Shown: positions 27,668-36,213 of the stretch, piece after piece
How positions within the stretch are numbered: the first letter of the stretch is position 1
Layout of the letters: each line of letters starts with the position of its first letter
Assembly (NCBI RefSeq): GCF_900187065.1
Contig: NZ_LT906483.1
Span: forward strand, 2,604,001 to 2,668,000
Reading direction: 5' to 3'
DNA: 64,000 bases
Source: Mycolicibacterium thermoresistibile
Lineage (GTDB): Bacteria; Actinomycetota; Actinomycetes; Mycobacteriales; Mycobacteriaceae
Translations under genes and position numbers: made by a program
The notes under the pieces: model-generated
Told to the model about the DNA's origin: nothing
Seen by the model: the letters and a program-made list of their open reading frames with translations, nothing else
The model's database searches: none

Positions 27668-28846
27668 CTAGAAGATGCCGTCGACGGCGACCTGCGCCAT
27701 GTGCGAACCGAGCACTTGGGCGGCGACGTCATAGTCGGAATAGGCGTGTGCGGCGCCGGCATGGATATCCCGCCAGAACCGCTGCATGGGGTTCTCGTCA
27801 CGGACAGCTGCGCCGCCGGATGCCTCGAACAACCGGTCGGCGGCGCGAACGCAGACATTCGTCACATACGACTGGTTGGTACGCCAGTTCACCAACTCGT
27901 CGGCCGTCGCCAGCCGCCCGGAATTCGCCAACGCATCCAGGTCATTCCAGTCCTGGCGCAGCATGCGGTACGCCGATCGCAACTCATGTTCGGATTCCGC
28001 CAGGCGCATGAGTGCCGGCGCAGACTCGGCGACCTTCGCGCCGGTGTATGCCCGTACCCGAGATGCCAGGCGCTCCTTGTAGAGGTCGCGCATCGCTTCA
28101 GCCGCTCCGAGCGCGATCGCACTGAAACCGATCGCGAAGACCGGAGCGAAGGGAAGGCGGTAAATCGGCGCGGCATGAGTGCCGAAACCTCGTGCCGTTC
28201 CGTGGTTCAACGCGCTGAACGACTCGATCCGATAACTGGGGACAAAGGCGTCCTCGACGACGAGGTCGTGGCTTCCTGTGCCTTTCAGTCCCATGGAGTA
28301 CCAGGTGTCCTGGATCGTGTAGTCGCTCCTCGGCACAACCGCCAGGTGTGGCTCCGGCACGCCGTCGATGCCGGGCAACAGCAGACCGAGCATCGCCCAG
28401 TGGGCGTGTTCACACCCACTCGACCACGCATAGCGACCGCTCAGCCGGATCCCGCCGGCGACCTGCTCGCTCTTGCCGATCGGTGCCACCGACGAGCAGA
28501 CCAAGGTGTCGGGCCCGCCGCCCCATATCTCATCCTGAAGCTGCGGACTGTAACTGGCGATCGTGTGAGCGTGCACGGTGAGCAGCTGCATCGCCCAAGC
28601 CGTCGACGTACACGCGCCCGAGAGCAATCGCGTTGCCTCGGCGACCTCGGCAGGGCTGCGCTCGCCGCCGCCGAACCGCGCTGGAACCAATGCGGTCAGG
28701 AACCCTACCCGGCGGAGGTCCTCGACGCTCTCGGCCGGAACACTCCGGAGGCGTTCGGCGTCGACTGCGCGGGCTCCTATCGCCGGCAGTAGGGGGCGCA
28801 CCAGATCAGCGAGTGATTCGGTCTGCGCGACGACGTCTGTGGACAT
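27668..28846 (-). CDS. Flavin-dependent monooxygenase, acyl-CoA dehydrogenase fold (HsaA/HpaH-like oxygenase component)
   Basis: A 392-aa protein with the acyl-CoA dehydrogenase fold but without the CoA-dehydrogenase Glu context. It resembles group D monooxygenases such as HsaA: GFLTALVPARFGGGERSPAEVAEATRLL-type N-terminus, SGRYAWSSGCEHAHWAMLG in the middle barrel and GGAAVRDENPMQRFWRDIHAGAAHAY near the end. Such enzymes hydroxylate phenols using reduced flavin from a separate reductase, possibly the StyB-like protein at 13496. The ATG at 28846 follows GAGGAG at 9 nt. Substrate unknown. Confidence 0.8.
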   Translation of the reverse strand: MSTDVVAQTESLADLVRPLLPAIGARAVDAERLRSVPAESVEDLRRVGFLTALVPARFGGGERSPAEVAEATRLLSGACTSTAWAMQLLTVHAHTIASYSPQLQDEIWGGGPDTLVCSSVAPIGKSEQVAGGIRLSGRYAWSSGCEHAHWAMLGLLLPGIDGVPEPHLAVVPRSDYTIQDTWYSMGLKGTGSHDLVVEDAFVPSYRIESFSALNHGTARGFGTHAAPIYRLPFAPVFAIGFSAIALGAAEAMRDLYKERLASRVRAYTGAKVAESAPALMRLAESEHELRSAYRMLRQDWNDLDALANSGRLATADELVNWRTNQSYVTNVCVRAADRLFEASGGAAVRDENPMQRFWRDIHAGAAHAYSDYDVAAQVLGSHMAQVAVDGIF

Positions 28847-28907
28847 CTTCAGCACTCCTCTTGGATGAGAACCGCCGGGAAAGGCGGTGGATCGTCACGT
28901 TCGGACA

Positions 28908-29342
28908 TCAGCTGGCGGCAACCAGTCCCACCCCGCACAAACCGAGGAGGACGAACGTCGAGAACACGGTGACATTCAGATCGATCCGTCGCTCGCGCCC
29001 CATCACCTTCACGGGGACAGGCGGATAGCCGTTGTCGTCGTACAACCGCCCGCCATACAGACGCATCGACGCTGCCGCCACGTAGAATCCGCCGTAGACG
29101 CAGAGCGCCAGGAGTGCCGCGAGATACGCCCGCAGCACGGATCCTGCTCCGGGTATCCACAGCAGGCCGAGCGCCACCAGTCCTATTCCGATATAGCTCG
29201 CGACCTGCCACACCACGTGGTAGCGCGCGTGCGGCGTCCACTTCGGGTTCGTCGCGTGAGTCTTGTTGAAGTCCGCGTATGCCGGCACGGCGCTGAAGCC
29301 GAGGATCACGACCGTCAGTACGATTCTGGCGATGTCGAACAT
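28908..29342 (-). CDS. Small integral membrane protein of unknown function
   Basis: A 144-aa protein with four predicted membrane helices, near residues 5-24, 48-64, 69-92 and 122-142. A polar loop with ADFNKTHATNPKWTPHARYH lies after the first helix. I cannot name the function, but similar small four-helix proteins occur beside aromatic catabolism genes. It is 1 nt after the SnoaL-like gene and 61 nt before the HsaA-like gene, all in one operon, so a helper role in substrate or product movement is possible. Confidence 0.6.
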   Translation of the reverse strand: MFDIARIVLTVVILGFSAVPAYADFNKTHATNPKWTPHARYHVVWQVASYIGIGLVALGLLWIPGAGSVLRAYLAALLALCVYGGFYVAAASMRLYGGRLYDDNGYPPVPVKVMGRERRIDLNVTVFSTFVLLGLCGVGLVAAS

Positions 29343-29343
29343 G

Positions 29344-29808
29344 TCAGTTCTTCCTCGATCCGAACTTCGGAACGGATCCGAATAGTGGTGTCACGACCCG
29401 ACTTTCGAAACGCCACACACCGTCGGAGGTCCGTCGATACGTGTCGGAGTAGTCGGCGATCAGGACCGGCTTCAGCGGATGTGGAGGTCGGCCGTTCGCG
29501 GCGTGCAGCGTGAGCACACACACGCCGTGCGCACAATCACCGTCGACGTGTTCGAGATGCAGATTGGAGAACAGGTGCCGCGATGTGCGTGGACCGGCGG
29601 CTCTGCGGCGTTCGTAGAAATCCTGGATCTGATCCCGGCCCTGAAGGTCGAACGCCTCTCCCTCCGCCATGTATCGACCCTGGGGCGTGAACAGGTCGGC
29701 GACTCCGTGACCGGATCTGTGGTCGATACGCCAGGCGAATTCGGCCACCAGCACTTCGATCTGCGCGCGGATTTCGGAGGCATCGTCACGGGTGTTCGCG
29801 ACGCTCAT
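29344..29808 (-). CDS. SnoaL-like / NTF2-fold protein
   Basis: A 154-aa NTF2-like cone-fold protein: helix QIEVLVAEFAWRIDHRSGHGVADLFTPQGRYM, then a curved sheet with TSRHLFSNLHLEHVDGD and a final strand VWRFESRVVTPLF. This layout is shared with dioxygenase beta subunits and SnoaL-type cyclases and isomerases. The substrate pocket His in RHLFSN is typical of the family. GGAG 6 nt upstream supports ATG 29808. It could isomerise or dehydrate a catabolic intermediate. Confidence 0.75.
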   Translation of the reverse strand: MSVANTRDDASEIRAQIEVLVAEFAWRIDHRSGHGVADLFTPQGRYMAEGEAFDLQGRDQIQDFYERRRAAGPRTSRHLFSNLHLEHVDGDCAHGVCVLTLHAANGRPPHPLKPVLIADYSDTYRRTSDGVWRFESRVVTPLFGSVPKFGSRKN

Positions 29809-29833
29809 CGATGGCTCCGGGAGGGTGGCATGG

Positions 29834-31771
29834 TCATCGTGGGAGCTCCCAACTGAAGGTGAACGGCTGGAGTGCGAATTCGACCGCATCCCAATCCACA
29901 TGTTCATGATCTTGTGCGCTCAACCGCACATGGATGTCTCCGTCGGAGAGACTGCTCGATACGGCGACGTTCTGGATCCCGAAGGTCGACAGCGCCTCAC
30001 GCACTGCGATGCGGGTCTCGGTCAGCCGCAGCGGGACTTTCGTCGGCTTTCCCACCGCGGTCACGGGCAACTCGTCGACTCGAGTGATGCTCTTGGGTAT
30101 CGCCGCGGGCTCAGGGACCCGGCTCGCCGCCCAGGCGATCAGGTCATCCTCGGTGACAGACGAGCCGTTGTCGATCGTGACGTATGCGACCGGCACCTCA
30201 CCGGAGACGGGATGCGGACGCCCCACTGCCGCAGCACCTGTGACCGCAGGATGTGTGAGGAGCGCGTCTTCGATCGTCGCGGGGTCGATGTTGTGCCCTC
30301 CCCGGATGATCACGTCCTTCGCGCGGCCTCTCAGCTGGACGTAGCCGTACTCATCGACGCAGGCGAGGTCACCGGTGTCCAGCCATCCGTCGACGACCTT
30401 CCCCAGAGTGTCGAGGACCGGACGGCCGTCGACATTGCCGATGACATAACCCGGGAAGACCGTCGGTCCGCTGATCGCCAGGTTTCCCACCGTATTCGGT
30501 GGCAGGTCTTTCCATTTTCCGGTTTCACGGTCTATCTCAATGGCTTTCACCCTCTGGTAGGGCAGTCGCTGGCCAACCCATCCTGGGCGGGGGTCGCTGA
30601 CGAAGTTTCTCGTTGTCGCACACGTCGCTTCGGTGAGTCCGTATCCCTCGCACAACGGCACACCCGTTCGGTTCTGGAACGCGTCGCGGACGGCCGCCGG
30701 CAACGGGCTGGCGCCGACGAGGCCGAATCGCAGGCTGCTGATGTCCGCGTCGACCGCAACCCGGCTCAGCGCGGCGTATGTCGTCGGCACTCCGGAGAGG
30801 ACGGCAACTTCGTACCGCTCGACGATTCTCCAGAGGCGCTCATATATCTGCGGTTCTCGATAGCCGAGCGGGCCCGCCCACACGACATGCTGGCCCCGCA
30901 GCATCGGCGCCAGCACCGTGACGATGAGGGCGTTCACGTGGAACAGAGGCAGGGCTGCGAAGAACACCGCGTCGTCCGGCACCGCGTCGTTCAGGGCCAT
31001 CATCCAGGCGTCGGCGATCTCGTTCGCATGCAGGTGTGCGGCCAGTTTCGGCACTCCGGTCGTGCCGCCCGTGTGGAAGAACGCGGCGAGATTGTTCGCC
31101 TCCGGAGGTTCCGCGTCCAGCGTGTCACCGCCGATGCCTGATATGGCGTGACTGAGGTACTCGACCTTCACTCCGGCAAGAGTTCCGAGTTCAGGGGGCC
31201 TTCCCGTGGCCCCGGTGGGCCGCAGCGCCCAGATCGCCTCTGCCCCGATCTCTGCTGCGGCCGCCCTTGCCTTGTCCCACATTTGAGGGTCGACCTCGGG
31301 CCCGGCTGCGATCAAGTGCCGGACGGCACCGCGTCGCAGCAGGTGGGTCACGTGTTCTGGTGCGAGACTGGGGTTCACCGGAACCGCGATGCCGGCCGCC
31401 TGTGCGGCAAGTAGTGCGGTGATCAGTTCAGCGTTGTTGGGCGACATCAGCCCCACCGATGATTCGCGTCCGACCCCGGAGGCAGTCAGGAGATTGGCGA
31501 CCCGCCGAACGTCCGTCAACAATGTGGAGAACGTGCGCGTCTGGGCGTTGTCGATGTCCTCGGTGCTCGGCAGCACGGTGACCGCTTCTCGATCGGCCCA
31601 CATGTCTGCTGCTCTTTCGAGCGCTGCATAGGAACTGGCGGGCAGGCCCCGTTTCTCCAGTGGTACTGCTTCGACTTCCTTGAGATCTGCGCGGGTCTCG
31701 AACCGAGGCCACAGCAGCGACCGTTCACAGGCGCCGGCCCGGTCCCGCACCATCGCTGGTTCCACGACCAT
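29834..31771 (-). CDS. AMP-forming acyl-CoA synthetase/ligase
   Basis: A 645-aa ANL-superfamily adenylating enzyme that joins a carboxylic acid to CoA via an acyl-AMP. Motifs: P-loop TGGTTGVPK, GYGLTEAT, WLDTGDLACVDEYGYVQLRGR, RGGHNIDP and the C-terminal Lys region AVGKPTKVPLR. It carries an extra C-terminal stretch of about 60 residues after that Lys that I cannot place. The start is uncertain: ATG 31771 abuts AGAGGGG, while GTG 31765 has a better 6-nt spacing. Sitting between the SnoaL-like and NmrA-like genes, it probably activates an aromatic or alkanoic acid intermediate. Confidence 0.8.
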   Translation of the reverse strand: MVVEPAMVRDRAGACERSLLWPRFETRADLKEVEAVPLEKRGLPASSYAALERAADMWADREAVTVLPSTEDIDNAQTRTFSTLLTDVRRVANLLTASGVGRESSVGLMSPNNAELITALLAAQAAGIAVPVNPSLAPEHVTHLLRRGAVRHLIAAGPEVDPQMWDKARAAAAEIGAEAIWALRPTGATGRPPELGTLAGVKVEYLSHAISGIGGDTLDAEPPEANNLAAFFHTGGTTGVPKLAAHLHANEIADAWMMALNDAVPDDAVFFAALPLFHVNALIVTVLAPMLRGQHVVWAGPLGYREPQIYERLWRIVERYEVAVLSGVPTTYAALSRVAVDADISSLRFGLVGASPLPAAVRDAFQNRTGVPLCEGYGLTEATCATTRNFVSDPRPGWVGQRLPYQRVKAIEIDRETGKWKDLPPNTVGNLAISGPTVFPGYVIGNVDGRPVLDTLGKVVDGWLDTGDLACVDEYGYVQLRGRAKDVIIRGGHNIDPATIEDALLTHPAVTGAAAVGRPHPVSGEVPVAYVTIDNGSSVTEDDLIAWAASRVPEPAAIPKSITRVDELPVTAVGKPTKVPLRLTETRIAVREALSTFGIQNVAVSSSLSDGDIHVRLSAQDHEHVDWDAVEFALQPFTFSWELPR

Positions 31772-31812
31772 CCCCTCTGTGGTTTGTCGATGTGAATGGC
31801 TGACCGAGCGTG

Positions 31813-32769
31813 TTACCGTCCGCTCGACCCGGACTGGGAGGGCAGCGGAGCCAGGTTTGCGGCATTGATCTGCATCCACGCCCGGAGCGTGAGCGGCGGC
31901 CGCTGCAACAGCCAGCCCAGCGTGCCCGAGGTCCGCGCAGCGAACTCCCTGTGCTGCTCGAACTCGTAGAACTTGAGGAAGTATTCTTCACCGCCGCGCC
32001 ACAACTGGTTGTAACGCGCGCCCATCAGCTTCCGCCAGGTTTCGACGCTGTCGTCATAACCGATCCGGCGCTGCAGCACGTCACTCAGCATTCTGGCCAC
32101 CTCGTCGAACTCCAGCACATCGTGGCCGTTGTCGACGTCGTACTGGTGACCGATGTGCCGGTCGTCGTGGCTGAGTATGATCCGGGCCGCGGCTTCCCCG
32201 ACATCAGCGGGATCGACCCAGGCGGCTCTCCGGTTGTAGGGCATGGACAGCAGGTCATACTCACGGATCGGATTGCCCCACCGCAACAGATCATCCGTGA
32301 GATACGCGACCATGTTGAGATGGACCACAGGCAGCCCGCTGTCGTTCAAAATCGAACGAGCGACGAAATGCTGGGTTGCGGGACCGCCCAGATCGCGCAT
32401 GTCCTGCGGGACATCGGAGGGCTTGACGTTCGGAAGGACGCCTTGGATCCTGACGATCACGCGCATGTCTCCGGCCGCCCGTGCGCCCGCCACCAGGTTC
32501 TCCATGGCTTGCTTCTCGTCCAGGAAGTCCGGTGTGACAACGAATACCGCAGAGACCCCGTCGAGTGCGGCCTTCATGGCGTCGGCGTCGAGGTAGTCCG
32601 CGGCGATGATCTCCGCGTCAGGGAACTCCCGGGCGAGGCTCATGCGACTCTTGTTGTTCCGGGTGGCGAGTCGGAGCTGTACCGCAGGATCGTGGTAGGA
32701 GATCCAGCGCGCCACCGGTAGTCCCAGGTGGCCGGCCGCACCGAAAACGAGAACTCTGTCCGAAGTCAT
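31813..32769 (-). CDS. NmrA-like NAD(P)-binding atypical SDR
   Basis: A 318-aa protein with an N-terminal Rossmann motif VFGAAGHLGLPVARW and a dinucleotide-specificity loop TRNNKSRM that would suit NADP. It lacks the YxxxK pair of classical SDRs. The C-terminal half (YLTDDLLRWGNPIREYDLL, WVDPADVGEAAARI) matches NmrA/isoflavone-reductase-like proteins that reduce quinones or double bonds or act as redox sensors. It is placed between the ligase and the ferredoxin reductase in the same run of genes. Confidence 0.75.
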   Translation of the reverse strand: MTSDRVLVFGAAGHLGLPVARWISYHDPAVQLRLATRNNKSRMSLAREFPDAEIIAADYLDADAMKAALDGVSAVFVVTPDFLDEKQAMENLVAGARAAGDMRVIVRIQGVLPNVKPSDVPQDMRDLGGPATQHFVARSILNDSGLPVVHLNMVAYLTDDLLRWGNPIREYDLLSMPYNRRAAWVDPADVGEAAARIILSHDDRHIGHQYDVDNGHDVLEFDEVARMLSDVLQRRIGYDDSVETWRKLMGARYNQLWRGGEEYFLKFYEFEQHREFAARTSGTLGWLLQRPPLTLRAWMQINAANLAPLPSQSGSSGR

Positions 32770-32812
32770 CTACCATTCCTCTTCACGTCTGTGAGCAGTG
32801 CTTTCGTCGACG

Positions 32813-34048
32813 CTAGTTCGGGGTGGGCGGCCGCACTATCCGAGCAACGCTACGACTGTCCTCAGGACGTCGATCGTTTCGGTGGCTCATCGCCTCCCCG
32901 CGAAGCTGTCGGCGCCACTTGCCGAATGAACGCGGTGACGACACCGCGAGCACCGCCTGCGGCTCTCCGGCTCTCCGGTACACCGCGACGAAGGGGCCAT
33001 CTGCGGGATCACCGTCCACGATCTCGATCTCGCAGTCAGGTGCCTGATGGCCGGCGAACTGGATTCGCTGCCGGTACAGCTCCGACCACACGTAGGGCAC
33101 CGGATCGAAGGTGTCGGCGGACGTTCCTCCGCTGAGCAACGCCTTCACCGCGATGGCCGGCCGGGTGGCTGCGGCGGTCCAGTGTTCCGCACGGGTGAAC
33201 TCTCCTGTCGCGCAATCTCGGACGGCTGCGCAGTCCCCCACCGCGACGACTCCGGGGATCGAGGTGACTCCCCGCTGGTCGGTGACGACTCCGTTGGCGA
33301 GTTCGACACCGCTTCCGCTCAACCATCCGATGTTGGGAGTCGAACCGATGCTGACCACGACAACGTCACTTGCGACCCTGCGACCGTCACACAACTCGAC
33401 TCCCGCGACTCTTCCTGCACGGGTGGCGAAGCCGGCCACCGTCGCACCGGTGATCAACTCAGCGCCGGCGCGTACGTGCAGGTTCGCCAGAAGCCCGCCG
33501 ATGCGTGAACCCAGCACACGCTGCAATGGGGTTCCGGCCGCCTCGATGAGAGTGACCTCCGCGCCCAATCCGACGGCAGTGGACGCGATCTCACTGCCGA
33601 GGAACCCGGCACCGACGATCGCGACACGGGTCCCTCCGGCCAGCTCGTCCCGGAGTGCTCGTGCATCGTCGAGGCTGCGGAGAACGTGTATGCCCGCTAT
33701 ACCTCGCGTACCGGGCAGGGCGATCGCCGACGCCCCGGTGGCGACCACGACCCCGTCGGCGACCAGTTCCTCGCCGCAGGCCAAGGTGATCGAGCGGTGC
33801 CGACAATCCATGGCGACGGCGGCGGAGCCGAGGCGCCAATCGATTTCGAGCGCGGCGTCGTCGGGGGTTTCCAGCGTAAGCCGCTCGTCGGCACCCGCCA
33901 GGAACTCCTTGGACAACGGTGGCCGGTCATACGGGCGATGAACCTCGTCGCCGACGATGCTGATCCGTCCGTCGAAACCCTGCTCGCGCAGGGCGCGTGC
34001 GGATGACAGGCCGGCGAGCGAGGCTCCGACGATCACCACCGACCGCAT
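32813..34048 (-). CDS. NAD(P)H:ferredoxin reductase of a Rieske dioxygenase system
   Basis: A 411-aa FAD- and NAD-dependent oxidoreductase of the putidaredoxin-reductase/BphA4 type. Motifs: N-terminal FAD site VIVGASLAGLSSARAL, RPPLSKEFL segment, central NAD site AIVGAGFLGSEIA and the second FAD site VVAVGDCAAV. It takes electrons from NADH to the Rieske ferredoxin encoded next. The last 40 residues are Arg-rich and unlike the family. Confidence 0.9.
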   Translation of the reverse strand: MRSVVIVGASLAGLSSARALREQGFDGRISIVGDEVHRPYDRPPLSKEFLAGADERLTLETPDDAALEIDWRLGSAAVAMDCRHRSITLACGEELVADGVVVATGASAIALPGTRGIAGIHVLRSLDDARALRDELAGGTRVAIVGAGFLGSEIASTAVGLGAEVTLIEAAGTPLQRVLGSRIGGLLANLHVRAGAELITGATVAGFATRAGRVAGVELCDGRRVASDVVVVSIGSTPNIGWLSGSGVELANGVVTDQRGVTSIPGVVAVGDCAAVRDCATGEFTRAEHWTAAATRPAIAVKALLSGGTSADTFDPVPYVWSELYRQRIQFAGHQAPDCEIEIVDGDPADGPFVAVYRRAGEPQAVLAVSSPRSFGKWRRQLRGEAMSHRNDRRPEDSRSVARIVRPPTPN

Positions 34049-34094
34049 GATGGGAGTCCCCCGTCACGATGCCCTCGGTTCACCGGTTCATCCC

Positions 34095-34424
34095 TCAGAG
34101 GCCCACGATGATGTCGTCGCCGTCGATGCGGATCTCGAAGGACCGCACCGGTTCGAAAGCCGGTCCTCTCCGTACCTCACCGGTGGCGAGGTCGAAGAGC
34201 GCCTGGTGGAGTGGACACTCTATGCATCCGTCTTCGATGTAGCCGTCGGAGAGTCTGGCATCGCCGTGCGTGCATCTGTCAGCCAACGCGAAGATGCGGC
34301 CGTCATCGTTGAACAGTGCGATCTCGATACCGTCGACCACGAGGCCGAGCGGTTCATCACCGGGTACGTCGTCCAGACACGCTGCGCGAACCCAGCGCAG
34401 GGTGTCGGTGTGCTCGCCGCTCAT
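34095..34424 (-). CDS. Rieske [2Fe-2S] ferredoxin of a ring-hydroxylating dioxygenase
   Basis: A 109-aa Rieske ferredoxin. The cluster ligands are Cys51 and His53 (CTH) and Cys70 and His73 (CPLH). It carries electrons from the reductase to the oxygenase alpha subunit. ATG 34424 overlaps the beta-subunit stop (ATGA), which fixes the start; the upstream frame is antisense-like. Confidence 0.92.
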   Translation of the reverse strand: MSGEHTDTLRWVRAACLDDVPGDEPLGLVVDGIEIALFNDDGRIFALADRCTHGDARLSDGYIEDGCIECPLHQALFDLATGEVRRGPAFEPVRSFEIRIDGDDIIVGL

Positions 34425-34894
34425 ACCGGGATGACCAGCAACGTCTTGACACGCGCGTTCTCGAAGATCGCACGCTTGGTCGCGTAGCGCCAACCGTCGG
34501 GGGTACGCACCACCTCGTCCTCGTATGACCCCACCTGGAACACCTCGGCGTCCAGGCCCGACAAGGTACGGATGACCAGATAGTTCGAACGGGTGGAAAC
34601 CCGGTCAGACGACTGCGACACGATTTCGAGGCCGGACACGAAATGCCGATATGTCTGGGCCTCGAAGATGTTGGCCTTCCGCAGCGACACGATGCGGTCA
34701 CGCATCATCGCCCTGCCGAAGCAGTGCATGACCCCGGCGGGTCTGCCGGCGCGTACGTTCTCCCGCGGCAGAATCTCGTAGGTGGCGTCGTCGGTGAAGA
34801 AGTCGGGCCAGTCTTCAAGCCGATCGTCGTCGATGGCGCGGATGTAACGATTCTCCAGATCCTGCAGTTCATGTCGGAGGGTGATGTCGTCCAT
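34421..34894 (-). CDS. Aromatic-ring-hydroxylating dioxygenase, beta subunit
   Basis: A 157-aa small subunit of the SnoaL/NTF2 fold. Family features: ENRYIRAIDDDRLEDWPDFFTDDATYEI at 13-40 and the late TPDGWRYATKRAIFENARV. It is structural, forming an alpha3beta3 oxygenase with the alpha subunit encoded 1 nt upstream. Confidence 0.92.
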   Translation of the reverse strand: MDDITLRHELQDLENRYIRAIDDDRLEDWPDFFTDDATYEILPRENVRAGRPAGVMHCFGRAMMRDRIVSLRKANIFEAQTYRHFVSGLEIVSQSSDRVSTRSNYLVIRTLSGLDAEVFQVGSYEDEVVRTPDGWRYATKRAIFENARVKTLLVIPV

Positions 34895-34895
34895 C

Positions 34896-36152
34896 TCAGA
34901 GCCCCATCAGTTTCTGGTAGCCGACCCAGAATCGGCGGATCGCGTCCTCCGATATGGGATGTTGATTCCGGTGTTCCTCATCGGCCTCCAGCGCCATGAG
35001 GGCTATCGCTTCGCCGGCCGGGCCGACCGCCGTGGCTCGCTGAACGAGTTCGATCGCCTCGCCGTCCTCCATCGAGATCAGGCCCGCCGGACCGACGAGG
35101 TTGAACTGCGCGATGCGGTGTCGTCGCATCTCGGGAGTGTCGTCGGCGTAGCCGAAGAAGTTGAAGATCAGCTCGAACTCGTCGACCCCTTTGGGTAGCA
35201 CGTTCCGGACGGCGAGCACGTTCTGGATCTGCATCACGACGAGTTGCGGGAAGATGCACTGGAGGTGGTTGGTGATGATCTCGTCGAATTCCTGCCAGTT
35301 CTCCACCAGTTCGGGGTTCTCCAGCCGCAGACCCTCCTTGAACGAGGTCACGTTCGCGTAGGCCGCACCCTTGGTCGGGTCCTCGGTGTAGAAGAGGTCG
35401 CCGCAGTTGTGGACCTCATGGGTGTCCCCGACCACGATCTTGACCCGTTGCCCGCTGCGCACCAGGTTGAAGGTGCTGTGAAAGGCATGGAGCAGCGACG
35501 CGTGATAGCCGTCGCGGACGTTCTCCAGATAGAGCTTCCAGTTCCCCCGTATGCGCTGGCGGGTACACCCGAGATATTCGATCGGCTTGTGGAAGATCCG
35601 GTCCAGCCCCGGCGTCTGGTTGCCGAGATAGGCGAGTAAGTCCGGAGTGGCCTCATCGAATGTGCCGAAGACCAGCCCGCGGTAACTTTCGACCCTCAGC
35701 TTCTGCAGGCCGTTCTGTGTGGGATCAAACGATTTCGGCATTCCCGTGCCGTTCGCACCGCGGCGGAACGGCACACCCTCCAGATCGCCGGCCGCGTTGT
35801 AGCTCCACTGGTGGTAGACGCACACGTGACTACGGGTGTTGCCGGTCTGCTCCCGGCACACGGTTGCGCCGCGATGGGCGCACCGATTGACCCACGCCGC
35901 CAACCGGCCCTCACCGTCACGGGTCACCACGACGGGCGTGTCGCCGACGAAAGTGCTCTTGAAGTCGAACGGGTTGGGAAGCTCCGCCTCCAGGGCGAGG
36001 AAGTTCCAGATCGGCCCGCGGAACAACCGTTCCTGCTCGCGGTCATAGACCGCCTGGGAACTGTAGACCTCGTAGGGAATACGGGAGCCGTCGGACGTCG
36101 GGAACACCGGCATTCCGGCTGCTGCATCGATCATTGCGGCGGTCTCAGTCAT
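34896..36152 (-). CDS. Aromatic-ring-hydroxylating dioxygenase, alpha subunit (Rieske, mononuclear iron)
   Basis: A 418-aa catalytic subunit. The Rieske cluster ligands are Cys91/His93 (CAH) and Cys111/His114 (CVYH). The catalytic iron and bridging residues sit in NVRDGYHASLLH: Asp214, His217 and His222. It adds O2 to an aromatic ring as a cis-diol, using electrons from the ferredoxin. The sequence around residues 210-225 is like that of dioxygenases for benzoate-, salicylate- or anthranilate-type acids, but that is not enough to fix the substrate. ATG 36152 has GGGAG 7 nt upstream; the longer frame to 36359 is spurious. Confidence 0.92.
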   Translation of the reverse strand: MTETAAMIDAAAGMPVFPTSDGSRIPYEVYSSQAVYDREQERLFRGPIWNFLALEAELPNPFDFKSTFVGDTPVVVTRDGEGRLAAWVNRCAHRGATVCREQTGNTRSHVCVYHQWSYNAAGDLEGVPFRRGANGTGMPKSFDPTQNGLQKLRVESYRGLVFGTFDEATPDLLAYLGNQTPGLDRIFHKPIEYLGCTRQRIRGNWKLYLENVRDGYHASLLHAFHSTFNLVRSGQRVKIVVGDTHEVHNCGDLFYTEDPTKGAAYANVTSFKEGLRLENPELVENWQEFDEIITNHLQCIFPQLVVMQIQNVLAVRNVLPKGVDEFELIFNFFGYADDTPEMRRHRIAQFNLVGPAGLISMEDGEAIELVQRATAVGPAGEAIALMALEADEEHRNQHPISEDAIRRFWVGYQKLMGL

Positions 36153-36213
36153 GACGATCTCCCGGGTGATGCGGCTGGGTGGGCAATTCGGTTCTCTCCA
36201 TCGGTTGTCCGGT